A stretch of 64,000 nt of DNA, taken from the NCBI RefSeq assembly GCF_026236535.1, contig NZ_JAHTMW010000017.1:62001-126000 (forward strand), in the 5' to 3' direction. Numbering within the stretch: position 1 is the first letter of the stretch; every line of letters starts with the position of its first letter. The position numbers and the translations under genes were made by a program. Shown piece after piece: positions 49,802-59,839 of this stretch. The notes under the pieces are model-generated. The model was not told where the DNA came from, did no database searches, and worked only from the letters and a program-made list of their open reading frames with translations. The stretch is from Streptomyces sp. SKN60. GTDB lineage: Bacteria > Actinomycetota > Actinomycetes > Streptomycetales > Streptomycetaceae.

Positions 49802-51250
49802 TCAGGCCGTGCGGCGGATCAGGGCCAGGTACATCGCGTCCGTGCCGTGCAGATGCGGCCACAGCTGGACGTCGGGGCCGTCGCCGAGCGAGGGCACGCC
49901 GGGGAACAGCGGGCGGGCGTCGACGAGTTCGGCGCCACCGGTCTTCTTCAGGACGTCGTCCACGACGACCCGGGTCTCGGCCAGGTGCGGGGAGCAGGTG
50001 GCGTAGCCGACCACGCCGCCGACCCGGACCGCGCGCAGCGCCTCGGTGAGCAGCCCGCGCTGGAGCGGGGCGAAGCCGTCGAGGTCGCCGGGGCGGCGGC
50101 GCCAGCGGGCCTCCGGGCGGCGGCGCAGGGCGCCGAGTCCGGAGCAGGGCACGTCCATCAGGACCCGGTCGAAGCTGCCCTCGCGCCACGGCGGGCGGGT
50201 GCCGTCGGCGGCGACGACCTGGTACGGGCCGGGGTTGCCGGCCAGGGCGCGCTCGACGAGCCGGGCGCGGTGCGGCTGCTTCTCGGAGGCGAGCAGCGCG
50301 GCGCCGCGCTCGGCGGCGAGGGCGCCGAGCAGCGCCGCCTTGCCGCCGGGGCCGGCGCAGCCGTCGAGCCAGCGGGTGTCGGGGCCGTCGAGGGGCGCGT
50401 TGGCGAGGGCGATGGCGACCAGCTGGCTGCCCTCGTCCTGGACGCCGGCGCGGCTCTCCCGTACGGCCTCGATCGTGCCGGGATCGCCGCCCTCGGCCAT
50501 CCGGAGCGCGTACGGGGACCACCGGCCCGGCTCGGTGTCGGCGGCCTCGGCCAGCTCGGCGGTGGTGGCCCGGCCGGGGCGGGCGACCAGGGTGACCTCG
50601 GGCCGCTCGTTGTCGGCCGTGAGCAGCTCCTCGATGCCGGCCCGGCCCCCGCCGAGCGCGTCCCAGAGCGCGGAGACCACCCAGCGGGGGTGCGAGTGGA
50701 CGACCGCGAGGTGGTCCTCGGCGTCGTCCTCGTAGGGCGGCGCGACCCGCGCCACCCAGGTGTCGAAGTCGTCCTGGGCGATCTTGCGCAGCACGGCGTT
50801 CACGAACTTGGCCCGCCCGTCGCCGAGCACCACGCGGGCCAGCTCGACGGTGGCGGACACGGCGGCGTGGCTGGGGATCCGGGTGCCGAGCAGCTGGTGC
50901 GCGCCGAGCGCCAGGACGTCGAGGACCGGCGGGTCGACCTCGCGCAGCGGCCGGTCGACGCAGGCCGCGATGATCGCGTCGTACGTGCCCTGCCGGCGCA
51001 GCGTCCCGTAGACGAGCTCGGTCGCGAGCGCCGCGTCCCGCCCGTCGAAGCCCTCGTTCTTCTCCCGGGCCTTCTTCAGGAGCGGCGGCAGCACCAGGTT
51101 GGCGTAGGCGTCCCGCTCGTCCACCGCGCGCAGCACCTCGAAGGCCAGGATCCGGACCGGGTCCTTCTTGGGCCGCCGGTGCGGCCGGGGGGCCTTGGGG
51201 GGCGCGCCCTTGGGGGACGTGGGGGTGCGGCGACGTGCCTGCTCGCTCAA
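49802..51250 (-). CDS. rsmB: 16S rRNA m5C methyltransferase
   Basis: 482 residues from a TTG start with GGAG six bases upstream. A basic, Pro-rich tail of 25 residues precedes a NusB-like RNA-binding domain (RILAFEVLRAVDERDAYANLVLPPLLKKAR...), then the SAM-dependent methyltransferase: LDGCAGPGGKAALLGALA (SAM loop), VLMDVPCSGLGALRRRPEARW with the PCSGLG Cys, and GYATCSPHLAET with the second Cys. RsmB makes m5C967 of 16S rRNA. It follows fmt and a small gene on the same strand. Confidence 0.95.
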   Translation of the reverse strand: MSEQARRRTPTSPKGAPPKAPRPHRRPKKDPVRILAFEVLRAVDERDAYANLVLPPLLKKAREKNEGFDGRDAALATELVYGTLRRQGTYDAIIAACVDRPLREVDPPVLDVLALGAHQLLGTRIPSHAAVSATVELARVVLGDGRAKFVNAVLRKIAQDDFDTWVARVAPPYEDDAEDHLAVVHSHPRWVVSALWDALGGGRAGIEELLTADNERPEVTLVARPGRATTAELAEAADTEPGRWSPYALRMAEGGDPGTIEAVRESRAGVQDEGSQLVAIALANAPLDGPDTRWLDGCAGPGGKAALLGALAAERGAALLASEKQPHRARLVERALAGNPGPYQVVAADGTRPPWREGSFDRVLMDVPCSGLGALRRRPEARWRRRPGDLDGFAPLQRGLLTEALRAVRVGGVVGYATCSPHLAETRVVVDDVLKKTGGAELVDARPLFPGVPSLGDGPDVQLWPHLHGTDAMYLALIRRTA

Positions 51251-51287
51251 AGGTGCTCCGCGTGACGAAAGAAGAGGTCGAACCTCC

Positions 51288-51641
51288 TCAGCCTACGTCC
51301 GCGGGCCCCTGCCGGGAAAAACGGCCGTGCCGGATCGCCCGGTCCCCGGCGGCGATCAGGCACGTCACCGGCCGCGTGCCGCCGCCGTCCGCCTCGAAGG
51401 CGACGAGCACGGACGGCTCCTCGCCGACGAGCCGGACGATCTCGTCACGCTCGTCGGCGGTGGGCTCCCGGAACTCGGGATCCGCGAAGTCCATGGGGCA
51501 GCGGACGTAGACGGTGTCCGTGAAGACGACCTCCAGTCCGTGGCCGTATGACAGGTCGTAGTGGGCGGCCAGGGTGAGCCGGCTGCCGTCGTAGCGCAGG
51601 ACCGTCCAGTCCCACCAGGAGCCCTCCGGCAGCGGGAGCAC
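51288..51641 (-). CDS. Small hypothetical protein between fmt and rsmB
   Basis: 117 residues starting at a GTG five bases after the fmt stop. The sequence is globular (VLPLPEGSWWDWTVLRYDGSRLTLAAHYDLSYGHGLEVVFTDTVYVRCPMDFADPEF...), with one Cys and several aromatic pairs, and no signal or membrane segment. I recognise no domain; small genes of this type occur at the same place in other streptomycetes. It is cotranscribed with fmt and rsmB. Confidence 0.65.
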   Translation of the reverse strand: MLPLPEGSWWDWTVLRYDGSRLTLAAHYDLSYGHGLEVVFTDTVYVRCPMDFADPEFREPTADERDEIVRLVGEEPSVLVAFEADGGGTRPVTCLIAAGDRAIRHGRFSRQGPADVG

Positions 51642-51646
51642 CTTGC

Positions 51647-52579
51647 TCAGGCTCCGACCCGCTCGCCCGGCGCGATGCGCACGCCGCGGGCCCAGTCGGC
51701 CGCCTTCATCGGCTTCTTGCCCTGGGGCTGGACCCAGAGCAGTTCCACCGCGTGGGAGCCGGTGCCGACGTACACGTTGTTCTTGCCGGCCGCGAGCTCG
51801 CCCGGCGCGAGGTCCGTGCGGTCGGTGACCAGCGCGGCCTGGACGATCTTCAGGCGCTCGCCGCGGAAGAGGGTCCAGGCCCCCGGGGCGGGGGTGCAGC
51901 CGCGGATCACCCGGTCGACGCGCAGCGCCGGGGCGGCGAAGTCGACGTGGGCGTCCTCGACCTGGATCTTCGGGGCGAGGGTGATGCCCTCGGCCGGCTG
52001 CGGCACGGCCTTCAGGGTGCCGTCCTCGATGCCGTCCATGGTGGCGGCGAGCAGCCCGGCGCCGGCGAACGCGAGCCGGGTCAGCAGGTCGCCGCTGGTG
52101 TCGGTGGGCCGCACGTCCTCGGTGACGACGCCGTACACCGGGCCGGAGTCGAGGCCCTCCTCGATCTGGAAGGTCGACGCGCCGGTCACCTGGTCGCCGG
52201 CCATCAGCGAGTGCTGCACCGGCGCGGCGCCGCGCCACGCGGGCAGCAGCGAGAAGTGCAGGTTGACCCAGCCGTGCGCGGGGATGTCGAGCGCGACGCG
52301 CGGCAGCAGCGCGCCGTACGCCACGACGGGGCAGCAGTCGGGCGCGATCTCCCGGAGCCGCGCGAGGAACGCCTCGTCCCGCGGCCGCTCCGGCTTGAGC
52401 ACCTCGATCCCGGCCTCCTCCGCCCGCTCGGCGACGGGGCTCGCGACGAGCCGCCGCCCGCGCCCGGCGGGCGCGTCGGGCCGGGTGACGACGGCGGCCA
52501 CCTCGTGCCGCCCGGAGGCGAGCAGGGCGTCCAGGGCGGGTACGGCGACCTCGGGGGTGCCGGCGAAGACCAGCTTCAC
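51647..52579 (-). CDS. fmt: Methionyl-tRNA formyltransferase
   Basis: 310 residues. It formylates initiator Met-tRNA. The N-terminal domain has KLVFAGTPEVAVPALDALL, the catalytic HFSLLPAWRGAAPVQHSLMAGD block (Asn/His/Asp set) and TGASTFQIEEGLDSGPVY. The C-terminal domain has RVDRVIRGCTPAPGAWTLFRGERLKI, the OB-like tRNA-binding part. The GTG start at 52579 follows GAGG. It is headed by a 284-base divergent region with the HTH-like gene. Confidence 0.95.
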   Translation of the reverse strand: MKLVFAGTPEVAVPALDALLASGRHEVAAVVTRPDAPAGRGRRLVASPVAERAEEAGIEVLKPERPRDEAFLARLREIAPDCCPVVAYGALLPRVALDIPAHGWVNLHFSLLPAWRGAAPVQHSLMAGDQVTGASTFQIEEGLDSGPVYGVVTEDVRPTDTSGDLLTRLAFAGAGLLAATMDGIEDGTLKAVPQPAEGITLAPKIQVEDAHVDFAAPALRVDRVIRGCTPAPGAWTLFRGERLKIVQAALVTDRTDLAPGELAAGKNNVYVGTGSHAVELLWVQPQGKKPMKAADWARGVRIAPGERVGA

Positions 52580-52783
52580 GCGGGAGAACCTCGTATCTCG
52601 GGACGTTGGGAGTACCTCCCTGCACGAGCGGAGCCGAGAGCTCGGGGGAAGGCAGCGCACCAGTCTAGGCCGCCGTCAGGGCCCGCGGCTTCACACGGGC
52701 GGCCGGGGGTGTGCGCGGGGGCGAGCGCCCTGTGCATATGCGGATACGCCCCCGCAGCGTGACCCAACCCCAAGTGGCGCGTT

Positions 52784-52801
52784 GGTCAAGAGAGATTGAC
52801 C
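52784..52801. promoter_or_regulatory. Inverted repeat between fmt and the HTH-like gene
   Basis: GGTCAA (52784-52789) and TTGACC (52796-52801) are perfect inverted arms around a six-base purine spacer. It lies about 60 bases upstream of the small gene at 52864, which has an HTH-like segment. A plausible operator. Confidence 0.5.
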
Positions 52802-52863
52802 GAATCGGGTCGCCCCTCCCCCAGCGACCCGCTCCCTTTCACGCCGGTTCGAGAGGCTCATCC

Positions 52864-53388
52864 ATGGCCGACCACGCAACCCACGACGCCCAGGCCCGGG
52901 CAAGTCTGCACCTGCTCGTGCGGGACATCGAGCGGGTCCGGCGGCAGGTGGACGCACTGCGCACGCTCACGGCCCAGCTGGGCAATGTCTACCGCCCGCG
53001 CCGCACCGCCCCTTCGACGGGCTTCGTCGTCTACGGGCGCGCCCCCGCCCCCACCGTCCGTCTCGCCCAGGAGCTCCGGGACAGCGTCGAGACCCTGGTG
53101 ACCGCCGCGGTGGACTTCGACCGCTCGCTCGGGTTCTCGTGGGACGCGGTGGGCTCCGCGCTCGGAGTCACCAAGCAGGCCGTCCACCGCCGTTACGGCT
53201 CCCGCCGCGCCCCGCAGCCGGGCGGCGGCGCCGCCCTGGAGCAGGAGCGGGCGGCGGAGCCGGGCACCACCCGCACCATGCCCGTGGTGCCGCCGGCCCG
53301 CAGCATGCCGCCGCAGCCCACCTCGGGCAGCCAGGCGCTGCGCGAGGAGCCCCGCCCGCCGGTCTTCCCGGCCCCGCGCAACGGCTGA
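52864..53388 (+). CDS. Small protein with HTH-like segment
   Basis: 174 residues. The middle (FSWDAVGSALGVTKQAVHRRYGSRR) is a convincing helix-turn-helix; the first 60 residues are helical (ASLHLLVRDIERVRRQVDALRTLTAQLGNVY). The C-terminal 60 are Pro/Ala/Arg-rich and disordered. It is the only + strand gene in the fmt to carB array. ATG at 52864 with GAGAGG upstream. It may regulate itself at the inverted repeat 60 bases away. No family name is certain. Confidence 0.65.
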   Translation: MADHATHDAQARASLHLLVRDIERVRRQVDALRTLTAQLGNVYRPRRTAPSTGFVVYGRAPAPTVRLAQELRDSVETLVTAAVDFDRSLGFSWDAVGSALGVTKQAVHRRYGSRRAPQPGGGAALEQERAAEPGTTRTMPVVPPARSMPPQPTSGSQALREEPRPPVFPAPRNG

Positions 53389-53434
53389 CGCACCGTCGCG
53401 CGCAGTCGCAGTCGCCATCGCGTTCGCGTCCCGA

Positions 53435-53466
53435 AAGGGCCGCCCGTCCTGTCGCGGGCGGCCCTT
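53435..53466. terminator. Bidirectional terminator
   Basis: Perfect 12-bp stem (53435-53446 with 53455-53466) around an 8-base loop, between the convergent HTH-like gene and priA. Confidence 0.75.
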
Positions 53467-53487
53467 CGCGCGCCGTGGCAGGGGCGC

Positions 53488-55641
53488 TCAGCCGATGTCG
53501 GGCGGGTCGACCCGGACCCGGACCGGCTCCCCGCCGCCCCGCGCCAGACGGGAGGCCTGGGCGCGCTTCAGGGCGGTGGCGAGCGCGGCGCCGCTGCCGG
53601 GGGGTACGCGGATCAGGGCGCGCTCCCACTGCTCGCCGGGCGGGGTGTCGCCGGGCCGGCGCGGGCCGCCGGGCCGGGTGACGGGCAGCGGGACGGGGCC
53701 CAGGATCTCGGCGTCGGGGGGGAGCTCAGCGCCGTGCAGGAAGGCGCCGAGGGCCTCCGGCGGGCCGGACACGGCGGCCATCCGGGAGACCGGCGGGAAG
53801 CCCAGCTCGGCCCGCTCGGCCAGCTCGCGCTGGGCGTGCCCGACGGGGTCCCAGCGGACCAGCGCCTGGACCGGGCGCAGGGTGGGCTCGGCGACGCACA
53901 CGACGGTGCCGCCCCGGTCCTGGCCGCGCACCAGCGAGGCCGCGTCGATCCAGCGGCGCAGCGCCTCCTCGCCCGCCCGCAGGTCGGGGCGGCCGAGCAT
54001 GGCCCAGCCGTCGAGGAGCAGAGCGGCCGCGTAGCCGCCGTCGGCTACGGGTTCGGCGCCGGGGGTGCTGACGACGAGCGCGGGCCGGTCGGGCACCCGG
54101 TCGAGGACGTGGTCGCGCCCGGAGGTGCGCACGGGTACGGCGGGGAAGGCGCGGCCCAGTTCCTCGGCGGTGCGCCGGGCGCCGACGATCTGCGCGCGCA
54201 GCCGGTTCGAGCCGCAGGCCACGCAGTGCCAGTCGGGTGCGCCGCGCCCGCACCAGGCGCAGTGCAGCTCCTGCTGCTCGGGGGCCTCCAGGCGGCCCGA
54301 GCAGTGCCGGCAGCGGGCGGGCGTCCGGCAGCGCTCGCAGGCCAGCCTCGGCACGTAACCCCGGCGCGGGACCTGGACGAGCACCGGGCCGGTCTTCAGC
54401 CCCTCCCGTACGGTCTGCCAGGCGAGGGTGGGCAGCCGGGCGGCGCGGGCGGCCTCGTCGCGGGCGAGATCGGTGTCGCCGACGGTACGGACGATCGGGG
54501 CGGCCCGCCGTACCTGCTCGCGGCCGGGCAGCAGCGGCCGGGCCCAGCCGGACTCGACGAGCTGGGCGGCCTCGACGGTGCAGCTGACGGAGCCGAGCAG
54601 GAAGGCGCAGCGGTCGTGGGCGGCGCGCAGCAGCAGGACGTCGCGGGCGTGCGGCTGGGGGGCGTGCGGTTCGCTGTGGCTGGTGTCGCCGTCGTCCCAG
54701 ATGACGGCGAGGCCGAGGTCGCGCACGGGCGCGAACATGGCGGCGCGGGTGCCGACGACGGCGCGGACGGCGCCGCGCCGGACGGCGAGCCACTGCGCGT
54801 ACCGCTTCTCGGGTCCGGCCTCGGCGGTGAGCAGCGCGTGCCGGCCCGCGCCGAGCAGCGCGGTGAGGGCGGCGTCGACCCGGCCGGCTGCCCGGCCGTC
54901 GGGCACGACGACGAGGGCGCCGCGGCCGGAGGCGAGGGTGGCGGCGACGGCGCGGGCGATCTCCTCGGCCCAGTGCGGCCCGGGCAGCGCGTTCCACACG
55001 GCCCGGGGGGCGGCGCCGTGGGCCAGCGCCTCCAGGAAGGCCGCGCCCTGCTCGTACCGCGCCCAGCTGCCCGGCTCGGGCGGCCGGGGGGCAGGCAGCG
55101 GCTCCGGGGAGGGCTTGGCCTCGGCGCGGGCGTTGCGCGGGGGCACGGCGAGCTGCAGCACGTCGGCGAGGCTGCCCGCGTACCGGTCGGCGACGGCCCG
55201 GGCGAGCCCGAGCAGCTCGGGTCCGAGGACGGGCTCGGGCGAGACGACGTCGGCGAGCGCGGCGAGCGGCCCGGAGTAGTCGGACTCGGCCTTCCGCTCG
55301 ATCAGGAAGCCGTCGATCAGGCGTCCGCCCTCGCGCCGTCCGCCCCGCACCTGGTGCGCCCCGGCCCCGAACCGCACCCGCACCCGCACCCCGGGCCGCG
55401 CGGCCTCGTCGAGCTCCTCGGGCACGGCGTAGTCGAAGAACTGGTCGAGGTGCAGCACGCCCTTGTTCACCACGACCCGCGCGACCGGCAGCTCCTTGGC
55501 GAGGGCGGCCCCCCGCCAGGTCCGCGGCTTGGCCCGCGGCACCTTCGCCCGGCGCACCGTCTCGCGGATGAGCGCGAGCTGCTCGGGCTCCTCCTGCCCC
55601 CCGCGCCCGTCGCCTGCGGGCCTCTCGTTCTCGCTGCTCAC
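53488..55641 (-). CDS. priA: Primosomal protein N' without helicase motifs (actinobacterial PriA)
   Basis: About 717 residues, GTG at 55641 preferred because an earlier in-frame GTG lacks a ribosome site. The 3'-DNA-end binding domain is present (ARVVVNKGVLHLDQFFDYAVPEEL...). The two helicase cores are recognisable but altered: no GxGKT/S Walker A is found where it should be (WNALPGPHWAEEIARAV), and the DEAH-type motif reads VIWDDGDTSHSEP. The zinc region keeps eight Cys (CERCRTPARCRHC ... LHCAWCGRGAPDWHCVACG). In most actinobacteria PriA is likewise helicase-dead and serves as a structural primosome loader. Function inferred from family. Confidence 0.9.
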   Translation of the reverse strand: MSSENERPAGDGRGGQEEPEQLALIRETVRRAKVPRAKPRTWRGAALAKELPVARVVVNKGVLHLDQFFDYAVPEELDEAARPGVRVRVRFGAGAHQVRGGRREGGRLIDGFLIERKAESDYSGPLAALADVVSPEPVLGPELLGLARAVADRYAGSLADVLQLAVPPRNARAEAKPSPEPLPAPRPPEPGSWARYEQGAAFLEALAHGAAPRAVWNALPGPHWAEEIARAVAATLASGRGALVVVPDGRAAGRVDAALTALLGAGRHALLTAEAGPEKRYAQWLAVRRGAVRAVVGTRAAMFAPVRDLGLAVIWDDGDTSHSEPHAPQPHARDVLLLRAAHDRCAFLLGSVSCTVEAAQLVESGWARPLLPGREQVRRAAPIVRTVGDTDLARDEAARAARLPTLAWQTVREGLKTGPVLVQVPRRGYVPRLACERCRTPARCRHCSGRLEAPEQQELHCAWCGRGAPDWHCVACGSNRLRAQIVGARRTAEELGRAFPAVPVRTSGRDHVLDRVPDRPALVVSTPGAEPVADGGYAAALLLDGWAMLGRPDLRAGEEALRRWIDAASLVRGQDRGGTVVCVAEPTLRPVQALVRWDPVGHAQRELAERAELGFPPVSRMAAVSGPPEALGAFLHGAELPPDAEILGPVPLPVTRPGGPRRPGDTPPGEQWERALIRVPPGSGAALATALKRAQASRLARGGGEPVRVRVDPPDIG

Positions 55642-55685
55642 AGCCTCATACCTACCAGACGCCACCGACAGCGGCGGCGGTACGC

Positions 55686-55725
55686 CGAAGGCCCGGCGCC
55701 CCCGTCCAGGGGTGCCGGGCCTTCG
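55686..55725 (-). terminator. Terminator downstream of metK
   Basis: Perfect 12-bp stem (55686-55697 with 55714-55725), with an extra CCCC/GGGG inner pairing. It sits 30 bases past the metK stop and ahead of priA. Confidence 0.75.
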
Positions 55726-55755
55726 CCGGTCGCTTCAGGCTGTGGTGCGGCGGGG

Positions 55756-56964
<1,209 letters not shown>

Positions 56965-57205
56965 AACGCTCCCTGGGGTTGCAGCGGCTGCTGGCTGTCG
57001 ATTGCGGACCGGCAGGGGGCTGCGCCCCGCGACGTTCCATGGACAGTCTAATAGGCACGATCGCCCATCTGGCCAGGCCTTCCGCCCGGCGATTGCGTGA
57101 TCTGTGCGCCAACCGGGGCTCCCAGCTGGCGTTATGCCCGATTTTGTGGGAATTCTCGCGGTCTTCGGGGCGCAGTGCGCCCGCCTCCCGCCGTTGGCGC
57201 GGAAT

Positions 57206-58447
57206 TCACCCGGAGAGGGGGCGCAGCCGGGGCAGGACCAGGTCCCACACCGTCTCTGCCAGCGCTTCCTTCGGTCCGTACGGCACCGGGGTCTCGGTTC
57301 CGTCGGCGGCGAGGACCACGGCCTCGTTCTCCTCCGAGCCGAAGGTCTTGCGCTCGCCCACCTCGTTGACGACGAGCAGGTCACAGCCCTTGCGCTGGAG
57401 TTTCCTGCGCCCGTTGGCGAGCACGTCGTCGGTCTCGGCGGCGAATCCGACGACGACCTGGCCGGGCAGCGCGCGGTCGGCGGAGATCTCCGCGAGGATG
57501 TCCGGATTCCGTACCAGCCCGATGGTCGGCGCGCCGCCGTCGTCGCTCTTCTTGATCTTGCCGGTGGCGTACTCGGCGGGCCGGAAGTCGGCGACCGCAG
57601 CGGCCATCACCACGGCGTCGGCGTCGCCGGCGGCCTTGAGGACGGCTTCGCGGAGCTGGACGGCGGTGCCGATGCGGACCACGTCGACGCCCGCCGGGTC
57701 CGGCAGGCCGGTATTGGCCTCGATCAGGGTGACCCGGGCGCCACGGGCGGCGGCGGCCTTGGCGAGGGCGTAGCCCTGTTTGCCGGAGGAGCGGTTGCCC
57801 AGGTAGCGGACCGGGTCGAGGGGCTCACGGGTGCCGCCCGCGCTGACCACCACATGGCGGCCGGCCAGGTCGGGGGTGGCGACGCCGCGGGCCAGACTGC
57901 GCCTATTCAAGATGCGGCGGCAGACCTCGAAGATCTCGCCGGGGTCGGGCAGCCGGCCCTTGCCGGTGTCGACGCCGGTGAGACGCCCGACGGCGGGCTC
58001 GATCACCACGGCGCCGCGGCGGCGCAGGGTGGCGACGTTCTCCTGGGTGGCCGGGTGCTCCCACATCTCGGTGTGCATGGCCGGGGCGAAGACCACCGGA
58101 CAGCGGGCGGTGAGCAGGGTGTTGGTGAGCAGGTCGTCGGCGAGGCCGTGGGCGGCCTTGGCCAGCATGTCGGCGGTGGCGGGGGCGACCACGACGAGGT
58201 CGGCGGCCTGCCCGATGCGCACGTGCGGCACCTCGTGGACGGACTCCCAGACCTCGGTGGAGACCGGGTTGCCCGAGAGCGCGGACCAGGTGGCGGCGCC
58301 GACGAAGTGCAGCGCGGAGTCGGTCGGGACGACGCGGACGTCGTGGCCCGACTCGGTGAGCCGGCGCAGCAGCTCGCACGCCTTGTACGCGGCGATGCCG
58401 CCGCTCACGCCCAGCACGACCTTCGGCTTCGTCGTCACCACTGTCAC
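57206..58447 (-). CDS. coaBC: Bifunctional phosphopantothenoylcysteine decarboxylase/synthase
   Basis: 413 residues. The N-terminal CoaC flavoprotein has VVLGVSGGIAAYKACELLRRL, a His/Asn FMN site in VPHVRIGQAADLVVVAPATADMLAK, and the MHTEMWEHPATQENV substrate loop. The C-terminal CoaB has VVVSAGGTREPLDPVRYLGNRSSGKQGYALA, the nucleotide-binding strand, and VMAAAVADFRPAEYATGKIKK. Together they convert phosphopantothenate to phosphopantetheine in coenzyme A synthesis. GTG start. It follows rpoZ on the same strand. Confidence 0.95.
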   Translation of the reverse strand: MTVVTTKPKVVLGVSGGIAAYKACELLRRLTESGHDVRVVPTDSALHFVGAATWSALSGNPVSTEVWESVHEVPHVRIGQAADLVVVAPATADMLAKAAHGLADDLLTNTLLTARCPVVFAPAMHTEMWEHPATQENVATLRRRGAVVIEPAVGRLTGVDTGKGRLPDPGEIFEVCRRILNRRSLARGVATPDLAGRHVVVSAGGTREPLDPVRYLGNRSSGKQGYALAKAAAARGARVTLIEANTGLPDPAGVDVVRIGTAVQLREAVLKAAGDADAVVMAAAVADFRPAEYATGKIKKSDDGGAPTIGLVRNPDILAEISADRALPGQVVVGFAAETDDVLANGRRKLQRKGCDLLVVNEVGERKTFGSEENEAVVLAADGTETPVPYGPKEALAETVWDLVLPRLRPLSG

Positions 58448-58502
58448 GTCACTCCCCGCACTCGGATGCGCACGACTGCGCGTACGACTCCATGAGACAC
58501 CA

Positions 58503-58531
58503 CAGGCCCGGCGGATGTTCCGCCGGGCCTG
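58503..58531 (-). terminator. Terminator downstream of rpoZ
   Basis: Perfect 13-bp stem (58503-58515 with 58519-58531) around a tight TGT loop, 22 bases past the rpoZ stop. The intervening bases read TTTTTCGG on the RNA strand. Confidence 0.8.
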
Positions 58532-58553
58532 GGTGACAAACCGAAAAACGTGC

Positions 58554-58826
58554 TTACTGCACCGGGCCCTCGATGGCCTCGGAGGTCAGCAGGCCCGCGT
58601 TGATCTCGCGCAGCGCGATCGAGAGCGGCTTCTCGTGGACGTGGGTGTCGACGAGCGGACCGACGTACTCGAGCAGGCCCTCGCCCAGCTGCGAGTAGTA
58701 CGCGTTGATCTGGCGCGCGCGCTTGGCGGCGTAGATCACGAGGCTGTACTTGGAGTCCGTCGCCTCGAGCAGCTCGTCGATCGGCGGGTTGATGATGCCC
58801 TCGGGCGCGGTGATGGAAGAGGACAC
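58554..58826 (-). CDS. rpoZ: RNA polymerase omega subunit
   Basis: 90 residues. It is a small subunit that wraps the beta-prime tail and assists RNA polymerase assembly. The conserved core is INPPIDELLEATDSKYSLVIYAAKRARQINAYYSQLGEGLLEY, ending with KPLSIALREINAGLL. The GTG start follows GGAAGG. It follows gmk on the same strand, the usual actinobacterial order. Confidence 0.95.
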   Translation of the reverse strand: MSSSITAPEGIINPPIDELLEATDSKYSLVIYAAKRARQINAYYSQLGEGLLEYVGPLVDTHVHEKPLSIALREINAGLLTSEAIEGPVQ

Positions 58827-58878
58827 GCTCTACCTTCCGAAGATGGATATCCGGTCACGGATCATGACGGATAAAAGA

Positions 58879-59442
58879 TCAGACAACGTGCATCAACGTT
58901 AGCAGCTCGCGCGCGACGTCCTCGACCGAGGTGTTGACGAGCGTGGTGTCGAACTCCGACTCGGCGGCCAGCTCGACCTTCGCGGCCGCGAGACGGCGCT
59001 CGATGACCTCCGGCGACTCGGTGCCTCGGCCGGTGAGCCGGCGGACCAGCTCCTCCCAGCTCGGCGGGGCCAGGAAGACCAGCTGCGCGTCGCTCATCGA
59101 CTCCTTGACCTGGCGGGCGCCCTGGAGGTCGATCTCCAGGAGCACCGGCTCGCCGGCCTCCAGACGGTCGAGGACCGCACGCCGCGGGGTGCCGTAGCGG
59201 TTGCCCGCGAACTCGGCCCACTCCAGGAGCTCACCGTTGGCGACCAGCTTGTCGAACTCGTCGTCCGTGACGAAGAAGTACTGGACACCGTGCTGCTCGC
59301 CGGGTCGCGGCTTCCGTGTCGTGGCCGACACCGAGAGCCAGACCTCGGGGTGGACCTTGCGCATATGAGCGACGACCGTGCTCTTGCCCACCCCGGAGGG
59401 GCCGGAGAGCACGGTCAGCCGCGGACGTACCTCTGCTGCCAT
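58879..59442 (-). CDS. gmk: Guanylate kinase
   Basis: 187 residues. Walker A GPSGVGKSTVV at residues 14-24, the SVSATTRKPRPGEQHGVQYFFV GMP-binding block and LLEIDLQGARQVKESM with its Walker B-like strand are all present. It phosphorylates GMP to GDP. It lies 52 bases from rpoZ and follows sIHF in the same array. Confidence 0.96.
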   Translation of the reverse strand: MAAEVRPRLTVLSGPSGVGKSTVVAHMRKVHPEVWLSVSATTRKPRPGEQHGVQYFFVTDDEFDKLVANGELLEWAEFAGNRYGTPRRAVLDRLEAGEPVLLEIDLQGARQVKESMSDAQLVFLAPPSWEELVRRLTGRGTESPEVIERRLAAAKVELAAESEFDTTLVNTSVEDVARELLTLMHVV

Positions 59443-59515
59443 GCAGCGATTATTCCAGCTTCACCGGTGTGCCCGGGACGCCTGGTCCCGGGCCGCCGGC
59501 GCGGCCGCGGCGCAC

Positions 59516-59839
59516 TCAGGCGCCGGCGCCGCCGAACTCGCGCTCCAGGGAGGCGATCTGGTTGGAGCCGAGACCGCGGACCCGGCGGCTCTCGGAGATG
59601 CCGAGCCGCTCCATGATCTGCTTGGCGCGGACCTTGCCCACGCCCGGAAGGGACTCGAGCAGCGCGGAGACCTTCATCTTGCCGATGACGTCGTTCTCCT
59701 GGCCCTGCTTGATGACCTCGTGGAGGGAGGCGCCGGAGTGCTTGAGTCGATTCTTGACCTCGGCCCGCTCCCGGCGAGCCGCGGCGGCCTTTTCGAGCGC
59801 GGCTGCGCGCTGTTCAGGGGTAAGGGGCGGAAGAGCCAC
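59516..59839 (-). CDS. sihF: Actinobacterial integration host factor
   Basis: 107 residues with a GTG start behind GAGGTGA. An N-terminal basic helix (TPEQRAAALEKAAAARRERAEVKNRLKHSGASLHEVIKQG) is followed by the helix-two-turn-helix (MKVSALLESLPGVGKVRAKQIMERLGISESRRVRGLGSNQIASLEREF). It is a nucleoid-associated, DNA-bending protein unrelated to the proteobacterial IHF heterodimer, essential or growth-important in actinobacteria. It keeps its usual place between gmk and pyrF. Confidence 0.93.
   Translation of the reverse strand: MALPPLTPEQRAAALEKAAAARRERAEVKNRLKHSGASLHEVIKQGQENDVIGKMKVSALLESLPGVGKVRAKQIMERLGISESRRVRGLGSNQIASLEREFGGAGA

Noticed and set aside
56965..57205. SAM riboswitch before metK
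   Set aside because: No known SAM-I, SAM-II or SAM-IV core elements could be recognised in the leader by eye.
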